A program made the translations under genes and the position numbers. From contig CP018627.1 of NCBI GenBank assembly GCA_002021875.1, positions 1,798,001 through 1,862,000 of the forward strand: a DNA stretch of 64,000 nt. Reading direction: 5' to 3'. How positions within the stretch are numbered: the stretch's first letter is position 1; each line of letters opens with the position of its first letter. The stretch comes from Streptomyces hygroscopicus. GTDB lineage: Bacteria > Actinomycetota > Actinomycetes > Streptomycetales > Streptomycetaceae. Under the pieces are notes generated by a model. It saw only the letters and a program-made list of their open reading frames with translations, searched no databases and had not been told where the DNA came from. This document shows, piece after piece, positions 16,719 through 27,503 of the stretch.

Positions 16719-17410
16719 CGCCGCCTCCCCGCACCGGGCGCGACCGCGACCCGGACGAGGTCCACAGAGCCGTCGGACGGCCGCCACGCGCCCAGGACCT
16801 GGGCGCTCTGCCCGATGGTGAGCCGGGACAGATCGGCGGTGGGCGAGGCGTCGCCGTACGCGGCGCTGGTGGTCCGCGCCATGAGGTTGCCGACGATCTC
16901 GTGCTGCCCGTGGGCGAGATGCAGCCGGGTCTTCTCGATACCGCGGATGGTGGCGTGGAGGTTCACGATGTTGACCCACACGGCGTCGGCGGCGAGGGTG
17001 CCGTCGGGCAGGGGGAGGCCGCGGGCGTAGAGCCCGTCGCCGGTCTCGATGTCGGCCGCGGTGGTGGCCCGGGCCTTCCAGACGCTGGTGGCGTTCGTGA
17101 CCCGCACGCGGGAGTGGTCGCCGTAGGAGCCCGCGACCTCCAGGACGTCGTGGTTGATCGCGGTGATCCGCCCCTCGGCGAAGGCGCTCTCGGCGACCGC
17201 GGGGTCCAGGGGGCGGATGGGTGCGGCGAAGGCGGCGTCGGCGTCCACGGCGCCCAGGGCGGTCGCCCCGATGACTCCGGTGCCGAGGGCTCCTGTGCTC
17301 AGGGCTCCCGTGCTCAGGGCTCCCGTGCCGATGACGGTGGCGCCGCGGAGGGCGGCGGCGGTGAGGAAGCGACGGCGGCCGAGGGGGTCGCCGGTTCGGT
17401 ACGCGCTCAT
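16715..17410 (-). CDS. Tat-exported protein of unknown function
   Basis: 231 aa. The N-terminus has a twin-arginine motif (GRRRFLTAA) followed by a weakly hydrophobic Ala/Gly/Thr stretch containing direct TGALS repeats, then a likely cleavage region ADAAFAAP. The mature part is beta-rich (GRITAINHDVLEVAG, LTIGQSAQVLGAW), resembling the small OB/DUF5666-like domains of exported proteins that bind or shield substrates. It is second in a three-gene operon, 13 bp after the Cys-rich gene and overlapping the MauE-like gene. Substrate unknown; Tat export implies that it folds before export. Confidence 0.8.
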   Translation of the reverse strand: MSAYRTGDPLGRRRFLTAAALRGATVIGTGALSTGALSTGALGTGVIGATALGAVDADAAFAAPIRPLDPAVAESAFAEGRITAINHDVLEVAGSYGDHSRVRVTNATSVWKARATTAADIETGDGLYARGLPLPDGTLAADAVWVNIVNLHATIRGIEKTRLHLAHGQHEIVGNLMARTTSAAYGDASPTADLSRLTIGQSAQVLGAWRPSDGSVDLVRVAVAPGAGRRR

Positions 17411-17423
17411 GGCCGGGCCCGCC

Positions 17424-17846
17424 TCATTCGAAGATGGAGACCGGCAGGGTGCCGGAGCTCAGGCTGCCGATGGCGGAGAAGGCGGCGGGGGTGAGGTCGA
17501 TGACGCGGTTGGTGCGGCAGACCCCGTCGCAGCAGGTGGACTCGGAGCAGAAGCTGCGGGTGCGCGGGCCGCAGTCGCTGACGGTGACACAGACGCTCGC
17601 GCCCGAGCAGTCATGGCGCACCTTCATCACGGAGCCGCAGCCGCGCCGGGGTATGTCCTCGCCGCACAGGTCCGGCCGGGTGAGGTCCCAGCACGCCTTG
17701 GAGGCGTTGGGCCAGGCCGCCTGCAGGGCGCTGGAGCGGCAGGTGCCGCACGCTCCACCGCCCGCCGAGGCGCACGGACCCCAGGCGTTGCCACAACAGA
17801 ACCAGGTGGCCTCGCCGTTCCAGAGCTTGGTCGATCCGCACGCCAT
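17424..17846 (-). CDS. 16-cysteine double-psi-barrel-like protein
   Basis: 140 aa from ATG 17846, preceded by RBS GGGAGGA. It has 16 Cys (11%), including CC pairs at 17-18 and 105-106. The C-terminal half carries a barwin/RlpA-type double-psi beta-barrel signature: VTVSDCGPR (Asp91), then RVIDLTPAAFSAI (Asp117). Members of that fold bind or act on cell-wall glycans. There is no signal peptide, either from this start or from the longer frame to 17894, although a protein this Cys-rich is expected to be disulfide-bonded outside the cell. It is first in an operon with a Tat substrate and a MauE-like protein. Function unknown. Confidence 0.75.
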   Translation of the reverse strand: MACGSTKLWNGEATWFCCGNAWGPCASAGGGACGTCRSSALQAAWPNASKACWDLTRPDLCGEDIPRRGCGSVMKVRHDCSGASVCVTVSDCGPRTRSFCSESTCCDGVCRTNRVIDLTPAAFSAIGSLSSGTLPVSIFE

Positions 17847-18085
17847 GCCACTGTCCTCCCGGCTTCGGTCCGGCCCTCGCAGCAGCACCATCATCCGTGG
17901 GGCCGGGAACGGCCGCCACGGGAAGGCGTCCGGTCGGAGTCCGCGTCAGCGGCGGGGGGCTCCACAACCGCTCGACGATCGTGACGTGCTCTCCGTCGAT
18001 CTGCCGTGCCCGCGTTCTCGCGCCCTGACCGGTCTTGATCCATGCTGTACCGACCATCAGTGAGCACACAGCGAGGTATGCGCGG

Positions 18086-19090
18086 ATGCACCGTCCACGG
18101 CCCACCCTGGAGAGCGTGGCGCGGCGCGCGGGTGTCTCGCGCGCCACCGTCTCCCGTGTCGTCAACGGCTCCACCAAGGTCGCCGAGGAGAGCCGGGAGG
18201 CGGTGCTGGACGCGATCCAGGAGCTGGGCTACGTCCCCAACCAGGCGGCCCGCAGCCTGGTCACCCAGCGCACCGACTCCTTCGCGCTGGTGCTCCCCGA
18301 GGAGCCGGGCCGGGTCTTCTCCGACGACCGGTTCTTCCCGGGCGTGGTGCGCGGGGTCAGCCAGGAGCTGGAGTCCGCGGACAAGCAGCTCGTGCTGATG
18401 ATGGCCCGCTCCCCCGCCAGCCGTGACCGCATCGAGCGGTTCGCCCTGGCCCGCCATGTCGACGGGGTCATGGTCGCCTCGATGCACGGCGCCGATCCGC
18501 TGCCGGCCGCGCTGGCCCGGATGGGCATCCCGGTGGTCTGCAACGAGCGGGTGCTGAGCCCGGCCTCACCACCGTACGTAGGGGTGGACAACGCGGCGGG
18601 CGCGGCGCTGGCCGTGGAGCACCTGATCCGCTCCGGGCGCACCCGTATCGCCACGGTCGCGGGCCCCCAGGACATGGTCGCCGGGATCGACCGGCTCTCG
18701 GGCTACCGGACGGCGCTGTCCGGGGCGCGGCTGGAGGCGTACGTCGCGGTCGGGGACTTCACCCAGGAGTCCGGGGCGGTCGCGATACGGGAGCTGCTGG
18801 ACCGGGAGCCCCGGCTGGACGGGGTGTTCGTGGCCTCCGACCTGATGGCGATCGGGGCGCTGCGGGCGCTGCGCCGGACCGGCCGACGGGTGCCGGACGA
18901 CGTGGCGGTGGTCGGCTTCGACGACATCGAGCCCGCGCGCTACACCGAACCCCCGCTGACCACCGTGCGCCAGCCCATCGGCGGGATCGGCCGCCGGCTG
19001 GCCCGCCAACTGCTGCGGCTGACGGCCGGGGAGACGATCGAACCGGCGCTGGTGTTGCCCACCGAGTTGGTGATTCGCGAGTCGGCGTAG
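18086..19090 (+). CDS. LacI family transcriptional regulator
   Basis: 334 aa from ATG 18086 (GAGGT 8 nt upstream). N-terminal helix-turn-helix TLESVARRAGVSRATVSRVV with the hinge helix NQAARSLVTQRT; then a periplasmic-binding-protein-like ligand domain with the usual FVASDLMAIGALRALRR and VVGFDDIEPARYTEPPLTTV segments. It normally represses sugar-utilisation genes and is released by a sugar. No sugar transporter or hydrolase is adjacent. It is divergent from the Cys-rich/Tat/MauE-like operon (240 bp between starts), so it may regulate that operon or only itself. Confidence 0.93.
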   Translation: MHRPRPTLESVARRAGVSRATVSRVVNGSTKVAEESREAVLDAIQELGYVPNQAARSLVTQRTDSFALVLPEEPGRVFSDDRFFPGVVRGVSQELESADKQLVLMMARSPASRDRIERFALARHVDGVMVASMHGADPLPAALARMGIPVVCNERVLSPASPPYVGVDNAAGAALAVEHLIRSGRTRIATVAGPQDMVAGIDRLSGYRTALSGARLEAYVAVGDFTQESGAVAIRELLDREPRLDGVFVASDLMAIGALRALRRTGRRVPDDVAVVGFDDIEPARYTEPPLTTVRQPIGGIGRRLARQLLRLTAGETIEPALVLPTELVIRESA

Positions 19091-19137
19091 CCGAGGGCAT
19101 GACGGGGTGTCCCGCACCGCACCATGCCACCCCTCGG
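19091..19137. terminator. Terminator between convergent lacI-type and paaX-type genes
   Basis: Outer stem CCGAGGG / CCCTCGG (19091-19097 with 19131-19137) with an inner CGGG-GTGT-CCCG hairpin, immediately after the LacI-gene stop. Confidence 0.5.
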
Positions 19138-19155
19138 CGGAGGCGCCGCCACGGC

Positions 19156-19917
19156 TCAGCCGCCACCCGCATACCGCGGCAGCCACGCGCGAAAGTCCCG
19201 TTCGAACCCGTCGTAGCGGCGCCGCAGCTCGGCACCGGGCCAGTCCCGCGGCAGCAGCCGAGCGGGGAGGACGGGGTCGGCAAGGAGGTGCCGGAGGGCC
19301 GCGGCCGCGACGGTGAACCGTTCGGCCGGTTCCTCCGCGTCGTCCAGCGCCGCGCCGAGCAGCCTGGCCTGGCGGGCCCAGCCGTCCAGGTCCCACAGGC
19401 GCGCGGCGAGCTCGGCCGGATCGCCCTCCGGCGCGCCGGTGAACCAGCCGCACTGCTCGGCGGCGACATCCGGGCGCGGGTGGACGAGATTGGCGGGGCG
19501 CATCCAGGTGCCCTCGCGCAGTTCGGCCAGGCGCAGGGCCGCCATGGCCTGGCGGAGGGCGGCGCGCTCGGCCGCCTCGCGGCGGTCGGAGGTGACGATC
19601 GCGATCTCCCAGCCGCCGTCCCAGCGCCGGGTGCGGGGGGCGCGGCTGTCGTCCTGCCGCGCCTGGCGGGCCAGCAGGCGATCGGTGAGCCGGTAGGTGC
19701 CGTCGTTCTGCTGCAGGTCACCGGCCGCGACCATACGGGTGAGCGCGACCCGGACGGTGCCCTCGGCGGTGCCGAAGAGCGCGCCGACGCGCACCAGCGC
19801 GCGGGCGGGAAGCTGGGGCGGGTGATGGCCCAGCAGGGTGCTGAGCACGATCGAGCGCGCGGTCAGCGGCCGCAGGGTGAGCGTTCCGGTGTCGGTGTCG
19901 GTATCGGTGTCGTCCAT
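19156..19917 (-). CDS. PaaX family transcriptional repressor
   Basis: 253 aa. After a short Asp/Thr repeat (DTDTDTDTG) comes a winged helix-turn-helix (ARALVRVGALFGTAEGTVRVALTRMVAAGDLQ, about 35-80), a central region with WDGGWEIAIV, and the PaaX C-terminal domain (FRAWLPRYAGGG at the end). PaaX proteins repress phenylacetate-type catabolic genes and are released by aryl-CoA thioesters. It is divergent from an AidB-like acyl-CoA dehydrogenase and an enoyl-CoA hydratase, which it probably controls through the inverted repeat at 19939-19972. Confidence 0.92.
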   Translation of the reverse strand: MDDTDTDTDTGTLTLRPLTARSIVLSTLLGHHPPQLPARALVRVGALFGTAEGTVRVALTRMVAAGDLQQNDGTYRLTDRLLARQARQDDSRAPRTRRWDGGWEIAIVTSDRREAAERAALRQAMAALRLAELREGTWMRPANLVHPRPDVAAEQCGWFTGAPEGDPAELAARLWDLDGWARQARLLGAALDDAEEPAERFTVAAAALRHLLADPVLPARLLPRDWPGAELRRRYDGFERDFRAWLPRYAGGG

Positions 19918-19938
19918 GGCTACGCGAAACCCTATCCA

Positions 19939-19972
19939 TTACAGTTCTGAATCGCGCATGATGGAAGTGTAA
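19939..19972. promoter_or_regulatory. Candidate PaaX operator in the divergent promoter
   Basis: TTACAGTTC (19939-19947) and GAAGTGTAA (19964-19972) form an inverted repeat matching at 8 of 9 positions, in the AT-richest part of the 128-bp region between the divergent starts. Confidence 0.5.
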
Positions 19973-20045
19973 GACTCCCGCCTGCCCGCCCGCCCCACCG
20001 GCCGCCCGGTCCCGGGAGACCGCCGCGAACGAGGAGATGTCTGCC

Positions 20046-21688
20046 ATGAGCGCTACGCACGAGGTCCTCAACCAGGCCCCGCCGCTCGTCGGCTTCAGCA
20101 CGGCGGACGACCCGGCCCTGCTGGAGGCCCTGCGGCGGGACGGCGGCGGCTGGGGCGAGCCGGAGGTGCGGGACCTGGGCGCGCGGGCCGGTTCCGCGGA
20201 GGTCCAGGACTGGGCGCGGATGGCCGAGGAGCACTCTCCGGTGCTGCACACCCATGACCGTTACGGCCATCGCATCGACGAGGTCGAGTACCACCCCGCC
20301 TACCACCGGCTGATGGACGTCGCCGTGGAGAGCGGCCAGCACGCGGCGGCGTGGAGCGAGACCCGCCCGGGCGCCCATCTGGTGCGCGCGGCCAAGTTCT
20401 ACGCCTTCGCGCAGGCCGAGCCCGGCCATGGCTGCCCGATCTCCATGACGTACGCCGCGGTCCCGGCGCTGCGCGCCGAACCGGGGCTCGCCGCCGTGTA
20501 CGAACCGCTGCTGGCCGCCCGCACGTACGACTTCGGGCTGCGGCCGCCGCTCGCCAAGCGGGGCCTGATCGCGGGCATGTCGATGACGGAGAAGCAGGGC
20601 GGCTCGGACGTCCGCGCCAACACCACCCAGGCCGTACCGGACGGTGCCGGTGGCTACGTCCTCACCGGCCACAAGTGGTTCACCTCCGCTCCGATGAGCG
20701 ATGTCTTCCTGACGCTGGCCCAGACGGAGGAGGGGCTCACCTGCTTCCTGGTGCCCCGGGTGCTGCCGGACGGCAGCCGCAACCCGCTGCGGCTGATGCG
20801 GCTCAAGAACAAGCTGGGCAACCGCTCGAACGCGTCGGCCGAGATCGAGTACGAGTCCGCCATGGCCTGGCGGGTCGGCGAACCGGGCCGCGGGGTGCGG
20901 ACCATCGTGGAGATGGTCAACGTCACCCGGCTGGACTGTGTCATCGGCTCGGCGGCGGGCATGCGGGCCGGGCTGCGTCAGGCGCTGCACCACGCCGAGC
21001 ACCGCCGGGCGTTCGGGGCCGAGCTGGTCGACCAGCCGCTGATGCGCAATGTGCTCGCCGATCTGGCGGTGGAGTCGGAGGCGGCCACGACGCTCGCGAT
21101 GCGGCTCGCGACCGCCCTGGACCGCGCGGAGGCGGGGGACGAGGGCGAGGCGGCGCTGCGCAGGCTGGGGCTCGCGGTGAGCAAGTACTGGGTGTGCAAG
21201 CGCGGCTCCACCCACGCCGCCGAGGCCCTGGAGTGCCTGGGCGGCAACGGCTATGTGGAGGAGTCCGGCATGCCGCGCCTGTATCGCGAGGCGCCGCTGC
21301 TGTCGATCTGGGAGGGCTCGGGGAATGTCGCGGCGCTCGATGTGCTGCGCGCGCTGGGCCGGGAGTCGGGTGCGCTGGAGGTGTTCCTGGCCGAGGTCGA
21401 CACCGCGGCCGGGGCCGACGCCCGGCTGGACGCGGCCGTGGACCGGCTGCGCGGGCTGCTGCCGCAGCTCACCGACCCCGAGCGGGCGCAGCTGATGGCG
21501 CGCCGCCTGGCCGAGCAGATGACGCTGGTGCTGCAGGGCAGCCTGCTGGTGCGGTACAGCCATCCGGCGGTCGCCGACGCGTTCTGCGCCTCGCGGCTGG
21601 ACGGGGACTGGGGGCATGCCTTCGGCACCCTGCCGCCCGGTACGGACACCGGCCCGATCCTGGAGCGCGCCCGCCCGAAGGACGCGCG

Positions 21689-21692
<4 letters not shown>
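20046..21692 (+). CDS. AidB-like acyl-CoA dehydrogenase family protein
   Basis: 548 aa. I chose ATG 20046 rather than 20037 because GAGGAG ends directly against the earlier ATG and is correctly spaced for the later one. Flavin and family motifs: GMSMTEKQGGSDVRANTT, GHKWFTSAPMSD, RLKNKLGNRSNASAEIEY, ECLGGNGYVEESGMPRLYRE. The length and the extra C-terminal helical part match AidB (alkylation-response) homologues rather than short-chain acyl-CoA dehydrogenases. The coupling to an enoyl-CoA hydratase by GTGA overlap and the PaaX neighbour suggest a catabolic or quality-control acyl-CoA role rather than DNA repair. Confidence 0.9.
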
Positions 21693-22504
<812 letters not shown>

Positions 22505-22577
22505 CCAGGGGCGGGGCCGCCGCGGGGCGAGCCGAACGCCATGAGGTGAATGTCCTCCGGTAAACCTCGAAGCGCCA

Positions 22578-23426
22578 ATGTCCGGGTCTATTCCCCTATT
22601 CGGGGGAATCCCAGTGTTCACACGGCTGGCGGGCGCCTGTTCGGCGGAACATCTCCTCGTGAAGCGATGGCAGCGCGTATGGCGTGCGGGGGTCCTGACC
22701 ACTGCCCTTGTCCTCGCCTCGGCGGGGGCGACAGCCCTGGCCGACCAGGACGGTGACGGTCCGGCGGCCGCGTCCGCCTCCCCACGGCCGACGGCCGGTG
22801 CCCGGCCCGGGACCGGGGGCCCGGACCACGGACCGCACGTCTGGGTGAAGATCCGGATCGGTCCGGGCCTGTGCGTCTGCGTCGCCGCCTCGGCGGGCCC
22901 GGTCGGCTTCTTCGCCCACTACGGCTGGTGCCCCAAGCCGAAGCCCACGCCGACCCCGACCCCGACCCCGACGCCTACGCCAACACCCACACCCACGCCC
23001 ACGCCCACCCCGACGCCGACACCAACCCCGACGTCCACCCCCAGCCCGTCCGCCACACCGACCCCTACGCCCACGCCCACGCGGACCCCGAGCCCCACTC
23101 CCACATCCACCCGGACGCCGCGGGTCCCTTCCCTCACGCCCTCTCCGCGGCTTCCCACGCCGGGGCCCACACCCGAGCCCGCGCTTCCGCTGCCGTCCCC
23201 GCCCCTGCGCACCAAGCCTCCGGCCTCACCCCCCACGCCGGTTCCCACACCGACCAGGACCCGTGCCGTCGAGGTGCACGCGTATCAGAAGCCCACGCGC
23301 CAAAAGCCCGACAACGGCACCTCCCTGGTCACCTTCACCCTGCTGCTCACCGCGCCCGCGGTCCTCGCGGCCGCCGCTCTCCGTCCCCGTTCGCGCTCCG
23401 CCGGGCGCGGCGGGCGGCGCGGCTGA
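22578..23426 (+). CDS. Secreted Pro-Thr repeat protein with C-terminal membrane anchor
   Basis: Up to 282 aa. The start is uncertain: ATG 22578, or GTG 22659 just before a classical signal peptide ([20 protein letters not shown], cleavage after ATALA). A small conserved-looking part with three Cys ([20 protein letters not shown], then WCPKP) precedes about 110 residues of (PT)n and related Pro/Thr/Ser repeats. A hydrophobic helix and Arg-rich tail ([15 protein letters not shown]) end it. This suggests a wall-spanning stalk anchored in the membrane. Function unknown. The DUF4239 gene follows 33 bp downstream and may be in the same operon. Confidence 0.75.
   Translation: MSGSIPLFGGIPVFTRLAGACSAEHLLVKRWQRVWRAGVLTTALVLASAGATALADQDGDGPAAASASPRPTAGARPGTGGPDHGPHVWVKIRIGPGLCVCVAASAGPVGFFAHYGWCPKPKPTPTPTPTPTPTPTPTPTPTPTPTPTPTPTSTPSPSATPTPTPTPTRTPSPTPTSTRTPRVPSLTPSPRLPTPGPTPEPALPLPSPPLRTKPPASPPTPVPTPTRTRAVEVHAYQKPTRQKPDNGTSLVTFTLLLTAPAVLAAAALRPRSRSAGRGGRRG
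22943..23100 (+). repeat. Pro-Thr coding microsatellite
   Basis: Repeated 6-bp units (CCN ACN) encode an almost uninterrupted Pro-Thr run of about 17 pairs, followed by variants with Ser, Ala and Arg. Copy number is likely unstable. Confidence 0.85.
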
Positions 23427-23459
23427 GGGCTCACTGTCGAACCGCTTGGGAGGTTATGC

Positions 23460-24230
23460 ATGCCCGAATGGCTGATTATGGTCCTGGTGATGGCCGGGAC
23501 CTGCGCGGTCGTGGTCACCGGGGCGGTCCTCAACGCCCGCCGGCTCGGGGACGAGGACGATCCGGACGAGACCCCCGATGTCCTCGACTACATGATCATG
23601 ATGATCGGCGTGGTCTACGCGATCGTGCTGGGCCTGGCGATCGCCGGTGTCTGGGAGGGCCGTTCCGCCGCGCAGGACGGGGTCCGTACGGAGGCGCAGG
23701 CGCTGCATGAGGTGGTCGAGCGGTCGAGCGTCTACCCCGGCCCGGTGCGCGACCGCATCCGCGACGACGTGGACGCGTATGTGGACCATGTGGTGCACAC
23801 GGAGTGGAAGGTGATGATCGACAAGGGCGAGCTCACCGACCGCGGCGGCGAGCTGCTGAGCACCCTGCGCCGCGACGTCACCCTCGCGACACCGCACAGC
23901 GATCTCCAGTCGCAGGCGTATCAGCCGCTGGTGGATCAGGTGGCCGCCGTGGACGACGCGCGGAACGCCCGGCAGCAGAGCGCGGGGCCCACGATGCCCC
24001 ATCTGGTCTGGTTCGGCCTGGTGCTCGGCGCGGCGCTGGTGGTCGGGCTGGTCTTCACCCTGCAGATCCGCCGCTCGCCCCGGGAGCTGATGCTCGCGGT
24101 GATGTTCACCGCGCTCATCGTCTTCCTGCTCTTCCTGGTGTGGGACTTCGACGCGCCTTTCGGCCGGTCGGTCGGCGATTCGACCACGGCCTTCACCGAT
24201 TTGTTCCCCAGCGCACGGGGAGGGTCTTGA
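23460..24230 (+). CDS. DUF4239 (bestrophin-like) membrane protein
   Basis: 256 aa, RBS GGGAGG upstream of ATG 23460. Two N-terminal membrane segments (about 4-22 and 43-63), a soluble middle part (about 70-175) and two more segments (about 180-203 and 210-228) match the DUF4239 topology, described as bestrophin-like. Function unknown; a channel role is guessed from the fold relation. Its last 38 bp overlap the 3' end of the convergent P450 gene. Confidence 0.85.
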   Translation: MPEWLIMVLVMAGTCAVVVTGAVLNARRLGDEDDPDETPDVLDYMIMMIGVVYAIVLGLAIAGVWEGRSAAQDGVRTEAQALHEVVERSSVYPGPVRDRIRDDVDAYVDHVVHTEWKVMIDKGELTDRGGELLSTLRRDVTLATPHSDLQSQAYQPLVDQVAAVDDARNARQQSAGPTMPHLVWFGLVLGAALVVGLVFTLQIRRSPRELMLAVMFTALIVFLLFLVWDFDAPFGRSVGDSTTAFTDLFPSARGGS

Positions 24231-25485
24231 GCCCGTTCTGGAAGTTGGAGGTGAGCCGCACCGGCTCACCCGCCCGGCGCAGCCCCGGCAGCCGGTCCAG
24301 GGTGGCGCGCAGCATGGCCCGCATCTGGACGCGGGCCAGATGCGCGCCCAGGCAGACATGCGGTCCGAAGCCGAAGCTCAGATGGTCGTTGGGGGTGCGG
24401 GTGATGTCGAACCGGTCGGGGTCGGTGAAGACCGCCTCGTCGCGGTTGGCCGAGGCGTGGAAGACGACGACCTTCGCACCGCGCCGGATGAGCCGTCCGC
24501 CCAGTTCCACATCGCGGGTGGCGGTGCGCCGGAAGTCGATGACGGGTGGCCAGAAGCGCAGCATCTCCTCCACTGCCGGGCCGGTCAGCTCGGGCCGGTC
24601 GCGCAGCAGCCGCAGGCTCTCGGGGTGGTCGAGCAGGGTGAGCAGCCCGCCGGGGATGCCGTTGCGCAGCGTCTCGTTGCCCGCCACGGCGAAGAGGAAG
24701 AACATGTTCTCGAACTCGTCCCGGCTCAGCCCGCCCTCGCGCATCCGCGCCATCACACTGCCTGGACGGGGCCGCTCGGCGAGCGCGTGGGCGTAGGCGA
24801 ACATGTCGGCCAGGGCCTCGCGGGAGCGCGGGTTCATCGGCCGGCCGTCGGGGCGTCGGGCCGCCGGGGCCGGTCTGCGGGCGAGGGCGGCGCGCCCCAT
24901 GGGGCTCAGCTCCTCGATGGCCACGGTGGACGATCCGGCGTAGTCGGCGTCCTGGTAGCCGATGACCCTGTCGGCCCAGTCGAACAACAACCGCCGGTCG
25001 CCCTCTGGGATACCCATCACATGGGCGAGGGTCCAGACCGGCAGATCGGCGGCGAGCTCGACGAAGTCGGTCTCGCCGCGCCCGGCCACGGAGTCCACGA
25101 GCGCCGCCGCGCGCTCCTCGATGACCTCCTCCAGCTCCCGTACGGCGCGCGGGGTGAAGGCCGCGGCGACGATACGGCGGGTGCGGGAGTGGTCGGGCGG
25201 GTCCTGGTTGAGCATCATCGCCCGCACGAACTCCAGATCGGCGGAGGTGTCGGGGTCGCGGATCTGAGTGGCCCCGAGGTGGGAGGAGAAGACCTCGGGG
25301 GTGCGCAGGACGTGTTTGACATCGGCGTGCCGGAACACCGCCCAGAAGCCGGGGCCGGCCGGCCAGGCCCCGACCGCGGGCTCCTCGATCCGGCAGACCG
25401 GGCGGGTGGTGCGCAGTTCGGCGAAGAGCGCGTAGGGGACAGCGGCGGTGTAGGTCTCGGGAAGGAACGCCTCGACAGGGTTCAC
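24193..25485 (-). CDS. Cytochrome P450
   Basis: 430 aa from GTG 25485; the upstream codons to 25539 are unlike the family. Haem-binding loop LSFGFGPHVCLGAHLAR, ExxR in EEMLRFWPP, and an I-helix with FAVAGNETLRNG. The AGNET form is typical of the CYP124/125/142-like group that oxidises terpenoid and sterol side chains, though overall identity was not measured. No ferredoxin gene is adjacent, so electrons come from partners encoded elsewhere. It is oriented as a single gene after the 18-bp tandem array, downstream of the metallophosphoesterase. Confidence 0.9.
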   Translation of the reverse strand: MNPVEAFLPETYTAAVPYALFAELRTTRPVCRIEEPAVGAWPAGPGFWAVFRHADVKHVLRTPEVFSSHLGATQIRDPDTSADLEFVRAMMLNQDPPDHSRTRRIVAAAFTPRAVRELEEVIEERAAALVDSVAGRGETDFVELAADLPVWTLAHVMGIPEGDRRLLFDWADRVIGYQDADYAGSSTVAIEELSPMGRAALARRPAPAARRPDGRPMNPRSREALADMFAYAHALAERPRPGSVMARMREGGLSRDEFENMFFLFAVAGNETLRNGIPGGLLTLLDHPESLRLLRDRPELTGPAVEEMLRFWPPVIDFRRTATRDVELGGRLIRRGAKVVVFHASANRDEAVFTDPDRFDITRTPNDHLSFGFGPHVCLGAHLARVQMRAMLRATLDRLPGLRRAGEPVRLTSNFQNGLKTLPVRWGTNR

Positions 25486-25537
25486 AGCCGAGACCGTACG
25501 GCGCCGCCCTCCGGGCCCGTCAAGACGCCCGGAGCCC

Positions 25538-25736
25538 ACCGGCCCCCTGAGCCCACCCGAGACCCCCTGAGCCCATCAGACACCTCGCCCCCACCGGACC
25601 CCGCGACCCCACCGGACCCCGTGGGCCAACCGGACCCGGTAGGCCAACCGGACCCCGTAGGCCAACCGGACCCCGTGGGCCCACCGGACGCCCCGGGCCC
25701 GCCGGAGACCGTGAGCCCGTCGGACGCCGTGCGGCC
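25538..25736. repeat. Decaying 18-bp tandem array
   Basis: Eight clear 18-bp units from 25593 (ACCGGACCCCGTRGGCCA consensus), preceded by two or three degraded ones from 25538. The array ends 1 bp from the stop codon of the metallophosphoesterase and fills most of the space to the P450 start. Confidence 0.85.
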
Positions 25737-25737
25737 C

Positions 25738-26589
<852 letters not shown>

Positions 26590-26695
26590 TGTCTCTCCTG
26601 TCGTACGGTGGCGGTCATGACGCGGTCGCGGTGCTCACGCGCCGCGGGACGGGCCGGGTGATCACCGGACCGTCCCTGGCGCTAGCCTCGCAGAT

Positions 26696-27157
26696 GTGGT
26701 GGACAAACTCCCTCCGTCTTTTGAACGGGGAACCGACGGACCCAAGGTCATCGTCGCCGGACTCGACGGTTCCGAATCTTCCTGGCGTGCCACGGCCTAC
26801 GCCGCCGGACTGGCCAGACGCCAGAAGGCGCTGCTCGTCGTGGTCTATATCCAGCCGGTGCTGGCCGCCGGGGCGGCGCTGGGTGCCTCGGTGGCCGACA
26901 CCACGGGCGAGGTGGCCGAGGAGCTGATGACGGAGATGCGGGAGGCCACCGAGCGGCTGCGCGGGGTCTTCGACGTGCGCTGGGAGTTCCACACTTTCCG
27001 GGGCGATCCGTACAACGGCCTGGCCCAGGCGGCCGATGAGCTGAAGGCCGACGCCGTGGTGGTGGGCGCGTCCGAGCAGGCCGGGCACCGCTTCATCGGC
27101 TCGGTGGCCGTACGGCTGGTCAAGGCGGGCCGCTGGCCGGTCACGGTGGTGCCGTAG
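26696..27157 (+). CDS. Universal stress protein (UspA family)
   Basis: 153 aa, probable GTG start at 26696. A single Usp domain: PKVIVAGLDGSESSWRATAY at the N-terminus and a C-terminal nucleotide-binding loop region VVVGASEQAGHRFIGSVAVR that is shorter than the canonical G-2X-G-9X-G(S/T) motif, so ATP binding is uncertain. It is followed 84 bp later by the dodecin gene on the same strand. Confidence 0.88.
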   Translation: MVDKLPPSFERGTDGPKVIVAGLDGSESSWRATAYAAGLARRQKALLVVVYIQPVLAAGAALGASVADTTGEVAEELMTEMREATERLRGVFDVRWEFHTFRGDPYNGLAQAADELKADAVVVGASEQAGHRFIGSVAVRLVKAGRWPVTVVP

Positions 27158-27241
27158 AGCCCCTGCCGGCTCGCGGAGCCCGGCGCGGTGAGGCACGGTG
27201 GGAGAAACGAACGGACCACCCCACGGACCGGGGAGACTGCC

Positions 27242-27454
27242 ATGGCCCACACCTACCGGGTGAGCGAGATCGTCGGCTCGTCCACCGAGAGCGTCGACGA
27301 CGCGATCCGCACCGCCATCGGCCGTGCCTCCAAGACGCTGCGCAATCTTGACTGGTTCGAGGTCGGTCAAGTGCGCGGGCATATCGAGGACGGCCGGATC
27401 GCGCACTACCAGGTGGGGCTGAAGGTCGGATTCCGGCTCGAGGACCCCGACTGA
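27242..27454 (+). CDS. Dodecin (flavin-storage protein)
   Basis: 70 aa from ATG 27242 with RBS GGGGAG. Typical dodecin length and motifs: TYRVSEIVGSSTESVDDAI, then LRNLDWFEVGQVRGHIEDG with the conserved Trp that stacks on the flavin, and a final beta strand HYQVGLKVGFRLED. It forms a hollow dodecamer that binds FMN or riboflavin. A hairpin terminator follows. Confidence 0.95.
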   Translation: MAHTYRVSEIVGSSTESVDDAIRTAIGRASKTLRNLDWFEVGQVRGHIEDGRIAHYQVGLKVGFRLEDPD

Positions 27455-27458
27455 CCCC

Positions 27459-27488
27459 GGCCGGGCCCGCGGCACAGCGGGCACGGCC
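27459..27488. terminator. Terminator between dodecin and PI-PLC genes
   Basis: GCCCGC-GGCACA-GCGGGC hairpin (27465-27482) extended by outer GGCC pairs, lying between two convergent stop codons. Confidence 0.5.
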
Positions 27489-27503
27489 TCGGCGGTCGCG
27501 TGC

